A stretch of DNA of 64,000 nt from DASXUC01 sp036505015 (lineage in GTDB: Bacteria; Sysuimicrobiota; Sysuimicrobiia; Sysuimicrobiales; Kaftiobacteriaceae), in contig DASXUC010000026.1 of assembly GCA_036505015.1 (NCBI GenBank), forward strand, positions 9,432-73,431. Direction: 5' to 3'. Position numbers and translations under genes: made by a program. Shown here in pieces: positions 33,513 through 43,755 of the stretch. Position 1 is the first letter of the stretch, and every line of letters begins with the position of its first letter. The notes below the pieces were generated by a model, which was not told where the DNA came from, ran no database searches, and was given only the letters and a program-made list of their open reading frames with translations.

Positions 33513-34603
33513 CGCCGTTCTTGCGTGGCGCCGTGCGCTTCCTGGCCCGCGCGCGGCAGGTCCTTGGGCCGGCCGAAAATCATGCGCCCCGCTACAGTCT
33601 GCAGCACGCTGGTCACAATGACCTCCGAGGTCTCTCCGATCAACCGCTTGCCACCTTCGACGACCACCATCGTCCCGTCGTCGAGATAGCCAATCCCCTG
33701 CCCCGCTTCTTTGCCGTCCTTGATGACCTGGACGGTCAGCTCCTCACCCGGGAGCAGGATCGGTCGCAGCGACTGGGAGAGCTCGTTGATGTTCAGCACG
33801 CGAATGCCCTGCAGCTCCGCAACCTTGTTGAGATTGAAGTCATTGGTCACGATCCACCCACGCATGTGCTTGGCCAGCGCAACCAGCCGGCCGTCCACGT
33901 CGAGGTTGACATCGGCGGTGTCATCGACGATCTGCACCGCCTGCATCTCCTGCTGCAGACGGTTCAGGATGTCCAGCCCGCGGCGCCCGCGGTTGCGCCG
34001 CAGCGTGTCCGAAGAATCCGCGATCCGCTGCAGCTCGGCCAGGACGGAGCGCGGGACGACCAGCGGGCCTTCCAGAAAACCGGCCCGTACCACGTCGGCG
34101 ATCCGGCCGTCGATCACCACGCTGGTATCGAGGATCTTGGGAACCCCACGCGCGCGAGTGCGCTCGCGGCCGGCCCGATCGGAGCGGCCGATCGGCAGAC
34201 TCACCTCGTCGCGCCGCTGCACCACCAGCTGCAGGCCGAGGTATCCCAACACCAGCGCCGCGGCGAGCGCCAGGTATGGACCGATCCCTGGAATGCGCGA
34301 GAGCGGGTACCCGACGAGAAACGCCAGTACCAACCCCGCGCCCAGGCCGAGCGCGCCCAGCGCCATGTCCCGGATGGAGAAATGGGAAAGCCGATCCAGC
34401 ACCCAGGCCATGGCGCGCTCGAACCAGCGCCACAGCCCCACCGCGGCAAGCGAACCTACCACCGCGCCGGCAACCAGGGCCCCGATGAGGATCGGCAGCG
34501 CGAATGGCTGCAGGTTGTCAGACAGCTTAATCAGTTCACCGGCGAGCTGGTTGCCGACCACGGCGCCCAGCAGCGCCCCGGCAAGACGAATGACAATTGT
34601 CAT
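33509..34603 (-). CDS. YacL-type membrane protein with PIN and TRAM domains
   Basis: A 364-residue protein: four membrane helices (about 5-125), a PIN domain beginning KILDTSVVIDGRIADVV with acidic residues in VLAELQRIADSSD, DGRLVALAK and TNDFNLNKVAEL, and a C-terminal TRAM domain (GEELTVQVIKDGKEAGQGIGYLDDGTMVVVEGG). In Firmicutes the same gene lies before ispD. A membrane-bound RNA-binding nuclease is plausible. ATG 34603 is chosen over the longer frame to 34669; GGTGG box upstream. Confidence 0.9.
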   Translation of the reverse strand: MTIVIRLAGALLGAVVGNQLAGELIKLSDNLQPFALPILIGALVAGAVVGSLAAVGLWRWFERAMAWVLDRLSHFSIRDMALGALGLGAGLVLAFLVGYPLSRIPGIGPYLALAAALVLGYLGLQLVVQRRDEVSLPIGRSDRAGRERTRARGVPKILDTSVVIDGRIADVVRAGFLEGPLVVPRSVLAELQRIADSSDTLRRNRGRRGLDILNRLQQEMQAVQIVDDTADVNLDVDGRLVALAKHMRGWIVTNDFNLNKVAELQGIRVLNINELSQSLRPILLPGEELTVQVIKDGKEAGQGIGYLDDGTMVVVEGGKRLIGETSEVIVTSVLQTVAGRMIFGRPKDLPRAGQEAHGATQERR

Positions 34604-34633
34604 GCTGCCACCACAAGAGTCCGCTTCGTGTCT

Positions 34634-34663
34634 ACTATATCGTCTTTTCCCTTGGACGGTCAC
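34634..34663 (-). promoter_or_regulatory. Promoter candidate for the PIN-TRAM to cysS operon
   Basis: Read leftward: GTGACC (34663-34658), 18-base spacer, TATAGT (34639-34634), about 30 bases before the ATG. The -35 match is partial. Confidence 0.45.
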
Positions 34664-34692
34664 AGCCACCGCGGGTGTTTAGCCGAACTTTC

Positions 34693-34722
34693 TTGACAGT
34701 ATTTTCAGACCGAGACTATAAT
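34693..34722 (+). promoter_or_regulatory. Strong vegetative promoter for the 34782 gene
   Basis: TTGACA (34693-34698), 18-base spacer, TATAAT (34717-34722): consensus in both boxes. The ATG is 60 bases downstream with an AGGAGG box. The divergent arrangement with the PIN-TRAM promoter leaves only about 30 bases between the two -35 regions. Confidence 0.85.
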
Positions 34723-34781
34723 CAGTCTCGACCAACGGGCAGAGCGCACTCGCTTCCATCATCTCGCTTCAGGAGGGCGTG

Positions 34782-35177
34782 ATGAAAGGCACCGAGGAGA
34801 TCCGCTTCCAGGATACGGTTTCGCAGTACCTGCTCCGGCACCGCAGCATCCTCGACGTGCAGTCCAAGCTCACCGAGTCCGCAGCCCGCGTGAACCGCGC
34901 GCTGGCGAAAGCCGTCACCTCCTGCGGGTGCATCAGCGTCAGCGCCGAGCGCCAGCGGTTCCCCACCGAGGTCAGCCTGAAGGAACTCAAACAGTTCATG
35001 GCCACCCACGTCCACGGCGACCTGTGCGACAAATGCCGCGAAGCCGTGGAGACGGAAATCGGGACCACGCTCTTCTACCTCGCGGCGATGTGCACGCTGC
35101 TTGGATTGAATCTCCGCGACGTGGTCGAGAAAGAGTACGGGCGGGTCAGCGCGCTGGGAGTGTTCGGGCTGACCTAA
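34782..35177 (+). CDS. Conserved helical protein with CGC/CDKC cysteines and MazG-like C-terminus
   Basis: A 131-residue protein. The N-terminus (DTVSQYLLRHRSILDVQSKL) is helical; CGC near residue 49 and CDKC near 86 could form a metal site; the C-terminus EIGTTLFYLAAMCTLLGLNL resembles the helix with ExGDxLF/W seen in all-alpha NTP pyrophosphatases, but the Asp is missing. Function unknown. The consensus promoter implies high expression. It interrupts the leftward radA to PIN-TRAM order, at the place where disA stands in Bacillus. Confidence 0.7.
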   Translation: MKGTEEIRFQDTVSQYLLRHRSILDVQSKLTESAARVNRALAKAVTSCGCISVSAERQRFPTEVSLKELKQFMATHVHGDLCDKCREAVETEIGTTLFYLAAMCTLLGLNLRDVVEKEYGRVSALGVFGLT

Positions 35178-35181
35178 CGAC

Positions 35182-35250
35182 GGATCAGGGATTAGGGATT
35201 GGTGAGTAGCCAGTCCCTCTCTTATTTCCTAATCCCAAATCCCCAATCCC
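35182..35250. repeat. 7-bp inverted tandem array between convergent genes
   Basis: GGATCAG, GGATTAG, GGATTGG (35182-35202) faces CCTAATC, CCAAATC, CCCAATC (35228-35248). Flanking bases also pair (CTAACGACG with CGTTGTTAG), extending the stem to both stop codons. It could serve as a two-way terminator for the 34782 gene and radA. Confidence 0.85.
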
Positions 35251-35254
35251 GTTG

Positions 35255-36610
35255 TTAGGGGATGAGCGCCGCCAGCGCCGCCGCCAGATGCTCGACCCTC
35301 ACGATCTCAATCCCCTCCAGAGCAGGCGCATCGGATGTGCGCGGCACCACGACCCGGCGAAAGCCCAGCCGCGCGGCCTCGGCGGTGCGGCGGTTCATCT
35401 GCGGAACGGCCCGCACTTCTCCGGCCAGCCCGACTTCTCCGATCGCCACGGTCTGGCCCTGGACAGGACGGTCGCGGAGACTGCTGGCCACGGCCGCGGC
35501 CAGGCCGAGGTCGGCCGCCGGTTCGTCGACGCTGACCCCGCCGGCCACACTCGCATAGACGTCGTGGCTGCTCAGGCGGAGCCCGGCGCGTTTCTCCAGC
35601 ACGGCGAGCATCAAGATCATGCGGTTGTAGTCCAGCCCGGCGGCGGTCCGCCGGGGCATGCCGAACACGGTCGGGGTGACAAGCGCCTGCACCTCCAGCA
35701 GGACCGGCCGCGTCCCTTCCAGCACGCAGACCACTGCCGACCCGGGAGCCTCAGCCGCGCGCTCGGAGAGGAACGCCGCCGATGGGTTGGGCACTTCACG
35801 CAGGCCGTCGCCGCGCATTTCGAAGACGCCGATCTCGTTGGTTGACCCGAACCGATTCTTCGTCGCCCGGAGGATGCGGTACGCGTGGTGTTGATCGCCT
35901 TCGAAGTACAGCACGGTGTCGACGATGTGCTCGAGCACACGTGGGCCGGCCAGCTGACCCTCTTTCGTGACGTGTCCCACGATGAACACGGTGATGTTCT
36001 GGCTTTTCGCCATGCGCATCAACGCGGCGGCGCACTCCCGGACCTGGGCCACACTGCCGGGAGCCGAGGGGAGGTCGGGCGTGCTGACGGTCTGAATGGA
36101 GTCGACGACTACCACCGCGGGGTGCGCACGCTCGCAGGCCGCAATGATCGCCTGCAGGTCGTTCTCCGCCAGCAGCAGCAGCGAGGGCGCGCTCACTCCG
36201 AGACGCTGGCCGCGGAGCCTGATCTGCGCCGCGGACTCTTCGCCGCTGACGTACACGACGGTCTGACCGCCGGCCGACAGATGCTGGCAGGTCTCCAACA
36301 GCAGCGTACTCTTGCCCGCGCCCGGTTCCCCGCCCACCAGCACCAGTGAGCCGGAGACCAGACCGCCGCCGAGCACCCGGTCCAGTTCACCAATGCCGGT
36401 TGAAGTCCGGGGCTCATCCCCCGCTCCGACGCCGGTAATCGGAATGGGCGTGGCCACGGGTGTGGCGCGCCGCGTCGCCGCAGACGCCGCCGGCGCGATC
36501 AGTTCTTCCACAAACGTATTCCACTCGCCGCACGACGGACAGCGGCCGAGCCACTTCGGCGAGCTGTGCCCGCAGGTTTGACAAACGTACTGAAGTTTCG
36601 TTTTGCTCAC
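35255..36610 (-). CDS. radA: DNA repair protein RadA
   Basis: A 451-residue protein: N-terminal zinc finger CQTCGHSSPKWLGRCPSCG, RecA-type ATPase with Walker A GGEPGAGKST and KNRFGSTNEIGVFEM motif, and a C-terminal Lon-protease-like domain with DEPAADLGLAAAVASS. Promotes branch migration in homologous recombination. GTG 36610 is preferred as start; the TTG five codons upstream lies closer to the repeat. Follows clpC as in Firmicutes, separated by a 9-bp repeat hairpin. Confidence 0.95.
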   Translation of the reverse strand: MSKTKLQYVCQTCGHSSPKWLGRCPSCGEWNTFVEELIAPAASAATRRATPVATPIPITGVGAGDEPRTSTGIGELDRVLGGGLVSGSLVLVGGEPGAGKSTLLLETCQHLSAGGQTVVYVSGEESAAQIRLRGQRLGVSAPSLLLLAENDLQAIIAACERAHPAVVVVDSIQTVSTPDLPSAPGSVAQVRECAAALMRMAKSQNITVFIVGHVTKEGQLAGPRVLEHIVDTVLYFEGDQHHAYRILRATKNRFGSTNEIGVFEMRGDGLREVPNPSAAFLSERAAEAPGSAVVCVLEGTRPVLLEVQALVTPTVFGMPRRTAAGLDYNRMILMLAVLEKRAGLRLSSHDVYASVAGGVSVDEPAADLGLAAAVASSLRDRPVQGQTVAIGEVGLAGEVRAVPQMNRRTAEAARLGFRRVVVPRTSDAPALEGIEIVRVEHLAAALAALIP

Positions 36611-36623
36611 GCTTGCACCACCC

Positions 36624-36781
36624 AACTACGCGATAAGAGCGATAAAGGCGATATGAAAGAACAAGGACCCGCGTGATTTCGGGCCCTCCGAACTGGAATC
36701 TCTAGATGTGCGGCCAGCGTCGCCGTTATCGCTGTTATCGGTCTTATCGCCGTTATCGCCCTTATCGCCTTTATCGCGTAG

Positions 36782-36783
<2 letters not shown>
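36624..36783. repeat. 9-bp inverted tandem array between clpC and radA
   Basis: Left arm: ACGCGATAA, GAGCGATAA, AGGCGATAT (36628-36654). Right arm: GTTATCGCT, GTTATCGGT, CTTATCGCC, GTTATCGCC, CTTATCGCC, TTTATCGCG (36725-36778), then TAGTT matching AACTA of the left arm. A 70-base loop holds a smaller GC hairpin. The array abuts the clpC stop codon. Confidence 0.92.
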
Positions 36784-39235
<2,452 letters not shown>

Positions 39236-39481
39236 TACCTGTCCGTCCTCCTCTCCGCCGGGTCCGATTGTGTGGTCCGTGTCAGGTCCGACGATCGGCG
39301 TGACCCTCGCGTTTACCAGCGAGGTGGCAGAGGGTTCGGTTGGTTTGGCCTACGAATTCTGCCCTGCCGGAGTTCCCTCCTGCCGTACAGTCCCAGAACA
39401 CCCTCATTCAGTTGTTACGTATCCTGGACGCGGCCCATTCCCCGCTTCCACTAAGACTTTTCCCTTCCCGGCGAAAACAAG

Positions 39482-39508
39482 ACCGGGCAGGACGGCCGCC
39501 TGCCCGGT
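39482..39508 (-). terminator. Intrinsic terminator after greA
   Basis: Perfect 10-bp stem ACCGGGCAGG/CCTGCCCGGT with a 7-base loop; read leftward it is followed by CTTGTTTTC. It separates greA from clpC. The rest of the 305-base stretch 39236-39540 shows no gene and is presumably the clpC leader. Confidence 0.85.
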
Positions 39509-39540
39509 GAGATAGATCGGCCCGCCCTCCGGCAGGCGCG

Positions 39541-40023
39541 CTAATGCTCGACCCGCAGCACGGAAAAGCGCATCTTTCCGGCGGGGGCGACGACTTCGAC
39601 CGTTTGCCCTTTGCGCTTGCCCAGCAGGGCATGCCCCACCGGCGATTCGTTGCTGATCTTATCGTGGTCCGGGTCGGCTTCAGGAGACCCCACAATCATG
39701 TACGTGATCTCCTCGCCGTTGCCCAGATCCTTGAGGTGAACGGTCGATCCCACCGTGACCTGGTCGTGCGGGGCGTTGTGGTTGTCGATGATGCGGGCGT
39801 TGCGGAGCATCTGCTCCAGCTGCAAGATCCGCCCCTCCACAAACGCCTGCTCGTTCTTCGCGTCTTCGTATTCCGCGTTTTCGGACAGGTCCCCGAATTC
39901 CTTGGACTGCTTGATCCGTTCGGCGACTTCCTTCCGTCGGACCGTCTTCAGGGTCTCCAGCTCCTCTTCCAGCCGGCGGAGACCCTCGGGGGTGAGGATG
40001 GTTTCTTTTTCTTCTGTGGCCAT
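39541..40023 (-). CDS. greA: Transcription elongation factor GreA
   Basis: A 160-residue GreA: N-terminal coiled coil (LTPEGLRRLEEELETLKTVR and DLSENAEYEDAKNEQAFVEG, with the catalytic acidic residues at the tip in between) and C-terminal FKBP-like domain (VGSPEADPDHDKISNESPVG). Rescues backtracked RNA polymerase by stimulating transcript cleavage. AGGAG box 6 bases before the ATG. Its leader holds an intrinsic terminator, discussed separately. Confidence 0.96.
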   Translation of the reverse strand: MATEEKETILTPEGLRRLEEELETLKTVRRKEVAERIKQSKEFGDLSENAEYEDAKNEQAFVEGRILQLEQMLRNARIIDNHNAPHDQVTVGSTVHLKDLGNGEEITYMIVGSPEADPDHDKISNESPVGHALLGKRKGQTVEVVAPAGKMRFSVLRVEH

Positions 40024-40060
40024 GCTGGACTCCTAGGTCGATTCGAAATGGCCCCCGACG

Positions 40061-40088
40061 AAAAACTGAGGGCTGCACACGCCCTCAG
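40061..40088 (-). terminator. Terminator inside the greA leader (attenuator candidate)
   Basis: Perfect 8-bp stem CTGAGGGC/GCCCTCAG with loop GTGTGCA and five T residues. It lies between the greA promoter (40110-40139) and the greA start, so transcripts begun at that promoter meet it after about 35-40 bases. Confidence 0.85.
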
Positions 40089-40109
40089 CATCGGTCCGAC
40101 CGTGGCCCG

Positions 40110-40139
40110 AGTATATCTTTCTTATGCCGCAAGCGTCAA
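40110..40139 (-). promoter_or_regulatory. greA: greA promoter
   Basis: Read leftward: TTGACG (40139-40134), 18-base spacer, TATACT (40115-40110). Expected start near 40103, about 80 bases before the greA ATG. It begins 37 bases after the stop of the upstream operon. Confidence 0.8.
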
Positions 40140-40175
40140 GGACGCAGACGGGTCATACGTGTGAATATCTGGCGG

Positions 40176-41264
40176 TCAGCGGGCGGCGGAAGGCTGACGA
40201 GCGGCGTTGTCGCGGATGCGCGCAATTTCATCGTCGCTGATGGCGCGCTCGAACCGCCGGAAACCGGCCAGTTTGAATCCATGTTTGCGGGCCAGCGCGC
40301 TGATCTCTTCGACCTGGGCCAGTGTGATCTCCCGCCCCAGCGTGAAGTTCTCATAGCGGCCTTCCAGGGCGAGGATGATCGTCTCGGCCATACACGCCTC
40401 ACAGGTCCGCGGCGGGAACCCGAAATCGAAACCGAAATCCACGGGGCCGGGAACCTCGATCACGCCACCGTCAATGACCAAGACGTCGTTCCGCCGCTCG
40501 TAGACCAGGCGCGACACGTTGCGGGGCCTGGCCACGTCGCAGACTACCGCGCCCGGTCGCAGTTGGTTCGGCTCGATGAGGGTATCGGTGGCCGCGGACA
40601 CCGTCAGCACGACGTCGGCCTCGCGCACGCTGCGGGCGGGATCCACCGACGTGCTGAGCTGTGCCCGGCTGCCCGGCCGCAGCCGCTCTGCCAGCGTGTC
40701 GAGATCGGCCGGCGTCCGCGCGATGAGGATCAGCCGGCCCACCGCACGGCTGAGTATTTCACTGCAGATGGCGCCGATGGAGCCCGTGGCGCCGACGACA
40801 GCCGCCGTACCGGCCGAGACCTCGATCGCCATGCGTTGCGCCGCCAGCAGCGCGCCCTCCACCGCCGTGGCGGCCGTGTAGCTGTTGCCGGTGGTGACGG
40901 CGATGCGCAGATTCCGGGCCACGGTGACACCGCGGTCCCCAACGATCTTGGTGAAAGCACCCAGGCCGAAGATCCTGGCTCCTTGCCCCTCGGCAAGGCG
41001 GCCGGACTCGATCAGGCGGCGGTACACAAAGGGCAGCGGGGACTCCAGCAGCATCCGCGGGGTCAGGGGCAGCGCCACGAACCACCCCTCCGCCCGCGCC
41101 CCGGTCGCCGACTCGATGCCGCGGACATGCGAGACCACTCGAGGTCCAATCCACCGGCCGGCGGCTTCGACCCACCGCTCCGGCAGGCGCCTCGTGAATG
41201 GGTACTTCCGGGCGAAATCAGCGATCTTGAGAGGATGGAGCAGGAAGGCGAACCGGCCGGTCAA
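40176..41264 (-). CDS. Homologue of cyanobacterial long-chain acyl-ACP reductase (AAR)
   Basis: A 362-residue protein. Residues 97-135 (GLGAFTKIVGDRG then AVTTGNSYTAATAVEGA), NAD(P) motif VVGATGSIG (156-164), VIDGGVIEVPG (264-273) and EACMAETIILALEG (289-302) follow the order and spacing of AAR, which reduces fatty acyl-ACP/CoA to aldehyde through an acyl-enzyme. Cys291 aligns with the catalytic Cys of AAR. The N-terminal 90 residues diverge. Overlaps the upstream gene by 4 bases. Aldehyde production is inferred from similarity; an ADO partner is not present. Confidence 0.75.
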   Translation of the reverse strand: MTGRFAFLLHPLKIADFARKYPFTRRLPERWVEAAGRWIGPRVVSHVRGIESATGARAEGWFVALPLTPRMLLESPLPFVYRRLIESGRLAEGQGARIFGLGAFTKIVGDRGVTVARNLRIAVTTGNSYTAATAVEGALLAAQRMAIEVSAGTAAVVGATGSIGAICSEILSRAVGRLILIARTPADLDTLAERLRPGSRAQLSTSVDPARSVREADVVLTVSAATDTLIEPNQLRPGAVVCDVARPRNVSRLVYERRNDVLVIDGGVIEVPGPVDFGFDFGFPPRTCEACMAETIILALEGRYENFTLGREITLAQVEEISALARKHGFKLAGFRRFERAISDDEIARIRDNAARQPSAAR

Positions 41265-42211
41265 GAACGGGCCTCTCGGACCTCGGTCCCCGGACCCCGG
41301 GCCCCCGGATTGAGTTCCTCAATCCGGGGTTCAAACCCCGCGCGCAGCAGGGTGTCGAGATACTCCTGCGGGGGGATGTCCTCCGGCCGCTTGCCGGTGA
41401 CGGCGACAACGATTCCCTGCAGCACATTGGTCGCAAACGAGCGCCCACCCATGTCCGGCCCGTCGGTGATCAGTATCCACACACCCCGCTTGCGCAGTTC
41501 GTCCACGTCGGTGGAGGTAATCGTCTGGGTGAAGATGATCTTCCCGCGCAGATTGTCCGGCATGAACCGGCGGATGAGATGGAAGTCGCCGGCGACCACG
41601 TCCGCCCAGGCGTAGTACGAGCCGTGCTTGGGGGTGATCTGGTCCTGCTTCTCTCCGGTGGGATACAGGAAGCGAATCGGGACCTGCGTCAGCACGGGCA
41701 GCAGCAGGGCGGCGAGGATCTTCACCGACGCCAGCGACCGCAGCGGGATGGGCAGTCCGAGGGCAAAGATGAAGTCGCCGAACAGGACGTCGGCGCCCGC
41801 CTCCGTGAACGCCTCGGCCTGCCCGTAGCGGTCGACGGAGGAGACGAGCAACACCTTGCGGCCGCGGAACGAGATGCCTTTCTGCGCGGGCAGGTAATCC
41901 GTAATCAGCCAGCGCTCCCACGAGGCCTTCACGCCCCCGCCGTCGACGATCGGCGTCTTCCTGACGTGGCTGATCATGCGCGCGGTCTCGCGGATCAGAT
42001 ACCGCCGGGTGCCCGCGCGCAGGTACAGGTCGGTGCCCCCCACCCCCAGCGCGTCCACCTGGCCGTCGAGCTCGCGCAGCAGCTCGGTAGCGCGCAGCAC
42101 GTTTCCATTCGTACCGATGCGTTCGATGGTGATGGGCTGGCCCAGAATGACGGTTTCAAAACGATGGTCGCGCTTGCTGGAGCCGAGGCTGACGGAGACG
42201 ACGCGCTTCAC
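41261..42211 (-). CDS. Conserved protein of unknown function, coupled to the AAR homologue
   Basis: A 316-residue protein beginning KRVVSVSLGSSKRDHRFETV. It contains VDALGVGGTDLYLRAG, a Rossmann-like KVLLVSSVDRYGQAEAFTEAG, a hydrophobic segment near 145-165 and LITDGPDMGGRSFATNVLQG. I recall similar proteins being labelled quinate 5-dehydrogenase in databases, but see no evidence for that activity. GTG 42211 has GGAG 5 bases upstream. Overlaps coaX and the AAR homologue by 4 bases each. The last 14 codons are read from a 7-bp repeat. Confidence 0.7.
   Translation of the reverse strand: MKRVVSVSLGSSKRDHRFETVILGQPITIERIGTNGNVLRATELLRELDGQVDALGVGGTDLYLRAGTRRYLIRETARMISHVRKTPIVDGGGVKASWERWLITDYLPAQKGISFRGRKVLLVSSVDRYGQAEAFTEAGADVLFGDFIFALGLPIPLRSLASVKILAALLLPVLTQVPIRFLYPTGEKQDQITPKHGSYYAWADVVAGDFHLIRRFMPDNLRGKIIFTQTITSTDVDELRKRGVWILITDGPDMGGRSFATNVLQGIVVAVTGKRPEDIPPQEYLDTLLRAGFEPRIEELNPGARGPGTEVREARS
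41269..41310. repeat. 7-bp tandem array inside a gene 3' end
   Basis: GGGCCTC, TCGGACC, TCGGTCC, CCGGACC, CCGGGCC, CCCGGAT. It lies inside the end of the 316-residue protein gene and adjoins the AAR homologue start, yielding a Gly/Arg/Pro/Glu-rich C-terminus. Confidence 0.7.
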
Positions 42212-43011
42212 GAGGACTCCTTGGCTCGGCCGGCGGGCAAGGGTTCCGGGACCTGGTTCCGCTGGTGGATGATCCGGAGCCCCTCCAATGTCAGCAGCGG
42301 GTCGTGATGCTCGATGCTCCGGCATTCCCCGGCGATCAGCTCGGCCCAACCGCCGGTCGCGACGGTGACGGCCCGCCCGCCGAGCTCGCGCCGCATGCGG
42401 TCGATGATCTCTTCGACCTGGCCGACGACGCCGTAGAGGATTCCCGACTGCAGGGCGGTGACCGTCGACCGCGCGATCACCGACGGCGGCCGGACCAGTT
42501 CCACGCGGCGCAGTTGCGCCAATTCGGCCAGCGCATCCATGGAAATGCCGACGCCGGGAGCAATCGCCCCGCCCATGAAGTCGCCGTCTGACGACACGAC
42601 GGTGAACGTGGTGGCCGTGCCGAAGTCCACCACGATGGCCGGACCGCCGTACTTCTCGAACACCGCGATGGCATTGCAGATCCGGTCCGCCCCGACTTCC
42701 TTCGGGTTCTCGTAGTGAATGCGAATCCCGGTCCGCACCCCGGGGCCGACCACCAGCGGCGCGACGCCGAAATACCGGCGGGAGAGGCGGTCGAACACCT
42801 CGGTCAGCGCCGGCACGACGCAGGAGACCGCGACGGATTCGATCCGCGAGAACGGGATGCCGGCGTAGTCGAACAGGCCCCGCAGCACGATCGCGTATTC
42901 ATCGTCGGTCTTGTCCGGGTCGGTGGCAATCCGCCACGAGTTGGCCAGGGCGGCATCCTGATAGATGCCGATCTTGATCAGCGTGTTGTTGATATTCAGC
43001 GCGAGGAGCAT
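42208..43011 (-). CDS. coaX: Type III pantothenate kinase CoaX
   Basis: A 267-residue ASKHA kinase: GADRICNAIAVFEKYG (catalytic Asp), VVDFGTATTFTVV and APGVGISMDALAE are standard. The first phosphate loop reads LNINNTLIKIG where most CoaX have DxGNTN, so the first Asp is Asn and the Gly is Asn. Phosphorylates pantothenate in the first step of CoA synthesis. Start overlaps the ECF gene stop; end overlaps the next gene by 4 bases. Confidence 0.9.
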   Translation of the reverse strand: MLLALNINNTLIKIGIYQDAALANSWRIATDPDKTDDEYAIVLRGLFDYAGIPFSRIESVAVSCVVPALTEVFDRLSRRYFGVAPLVVGPGVRTGIRIHYENPKEVGADRICNAIAVFEKYGGPAIVVDFGTATTFTVVSSDGDFMGGAIAPGVGISMDALAELAQLRRVELVRPPSVIARSTVTALQSGILYGVVGQVEEIIDRMRRELGGRAVTVATGGWAELIAGECRSIEHHDPLLTLEGLRIIHQRNQVPEPLPAGRAKESS

Positions 43012-43598
43012 CAGGAGCGCGCTTGCCCTGAACCCGAGGGGACCGAGCGGTTCGAGGCGGCGGCCAGCCGCCGGGTCCGTCCGAGCGCGGCGAACACGGG
43101 CACGGCGACGACCACGGCGAAGACGATTTCAAATGGAAAATTGACCACGATGATCGGTGCGACGGCGGTACGGAAATCCGGAACGCCCAAGAACCAGAGG
43201 ATTCCCAGCACCCCCGCCGTGTTCGTGGCGGTCCCGACGATCCCGGCGACCACCGAGGCGGCGGTTCCGCGCAGCGCGCGATACGCGTAGAACGCGAGGA
43301 CGCCGATCAGGATGCGGGGCAGAAACGCGGCGGCCGCCGCCACAGGCACATTGCCTCCGGCGAACTGCATGAAGACGCCGCTGAACTTGGTCCATGAGGC
43401 CACCGCCAGCACGAGGCCGACCAGAGCCCCCGCGACGGGCCCGGCAACGACGCCGGCGATAATCGCCGGAATGTGCAAGGTCGTCGCTGCTCCCGACACA
43501 TTCGGTACGGGAACCAATCCCAGCGGCGTGTAGGCGAGCGCTATCGCAAGACCGCCGCAGATCCCTGCGACGGCGATTTGGAACGTGGTGAGGCGCAT
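43011..43598 (-). CDS. ECF transporter S component, probably for pantothenate
   Basis: A 195-residue protein with about six membrane helices; LHIPAIIAGVVAGPVAGALVGLV is the typical S-component segment facing the substrate cavity. Needs a shared EcfAAT module not found in this window. Coupling to coaX makes pantothenate the most likely substrate. First gene of the four-gene coaX/AAR operon. A 160-base repeat-containing gap separates it from the upstream peptidase gene. Confidence 0.82.
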   Translation of the reverse strand: MRLTTFQIAVAGICGGLAIALAYTPLGLVPVPNVSGAATTLHIPAIIAGVVAGPVAGALVGLVLAVASWTKFSGVFMQFAGGNVPVAAAAAFLPRILIGVLAFYAYRALRGTAASVVAGIVGTATNTAGVLGILWFLGVPDFRTAVAPIIVVNFPFEIVFAVVVAVPVFAALGRTRRLAAASNRSVPSGSGQARS

Positions 43599-43659
43599 CG
43601 ATGATCCCTCCGTTCCAGTCTCAGATGAGTACCGGACGGACTTGATCGTACCACAACTA

Positions 43660-43755
43660 CAGGTGTCGGGTCTCAGGTGCCAGGTCTTCAGGTCTCAGGT
43701 CTCGGTTTTCAGGTGGTTTCATCTGAAATCTGACACCTGAAACCTGGCACCTGAT
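43660..43755. repeat. 7-bp inverted tandem array upstream of the coaX operon
   Basis: Left arm CAGGTGT, CGGGTCT, CAGGTGC, CAGGTCT, (T) CAGGTCT, CAGGTCT, CGGTTTT, CAGGTGG (43660-43716). Right arm ATCTGAA, ATCTGAC, ACCTGAA, ACCTGGC, ACCTGAT (43721-43755). Complementary arms with a 4-base spacer; the right arm ends at the stop codon of the peptidase gene. One extra T breaks the phase once. Confidence 0.93.

Noticed and set aside
36725..36778. CRISPR-like direct repeats
   Set aside because: Units are 9 bp with no spacers, and no cas gene is near; they belong to the tandem repeat family.
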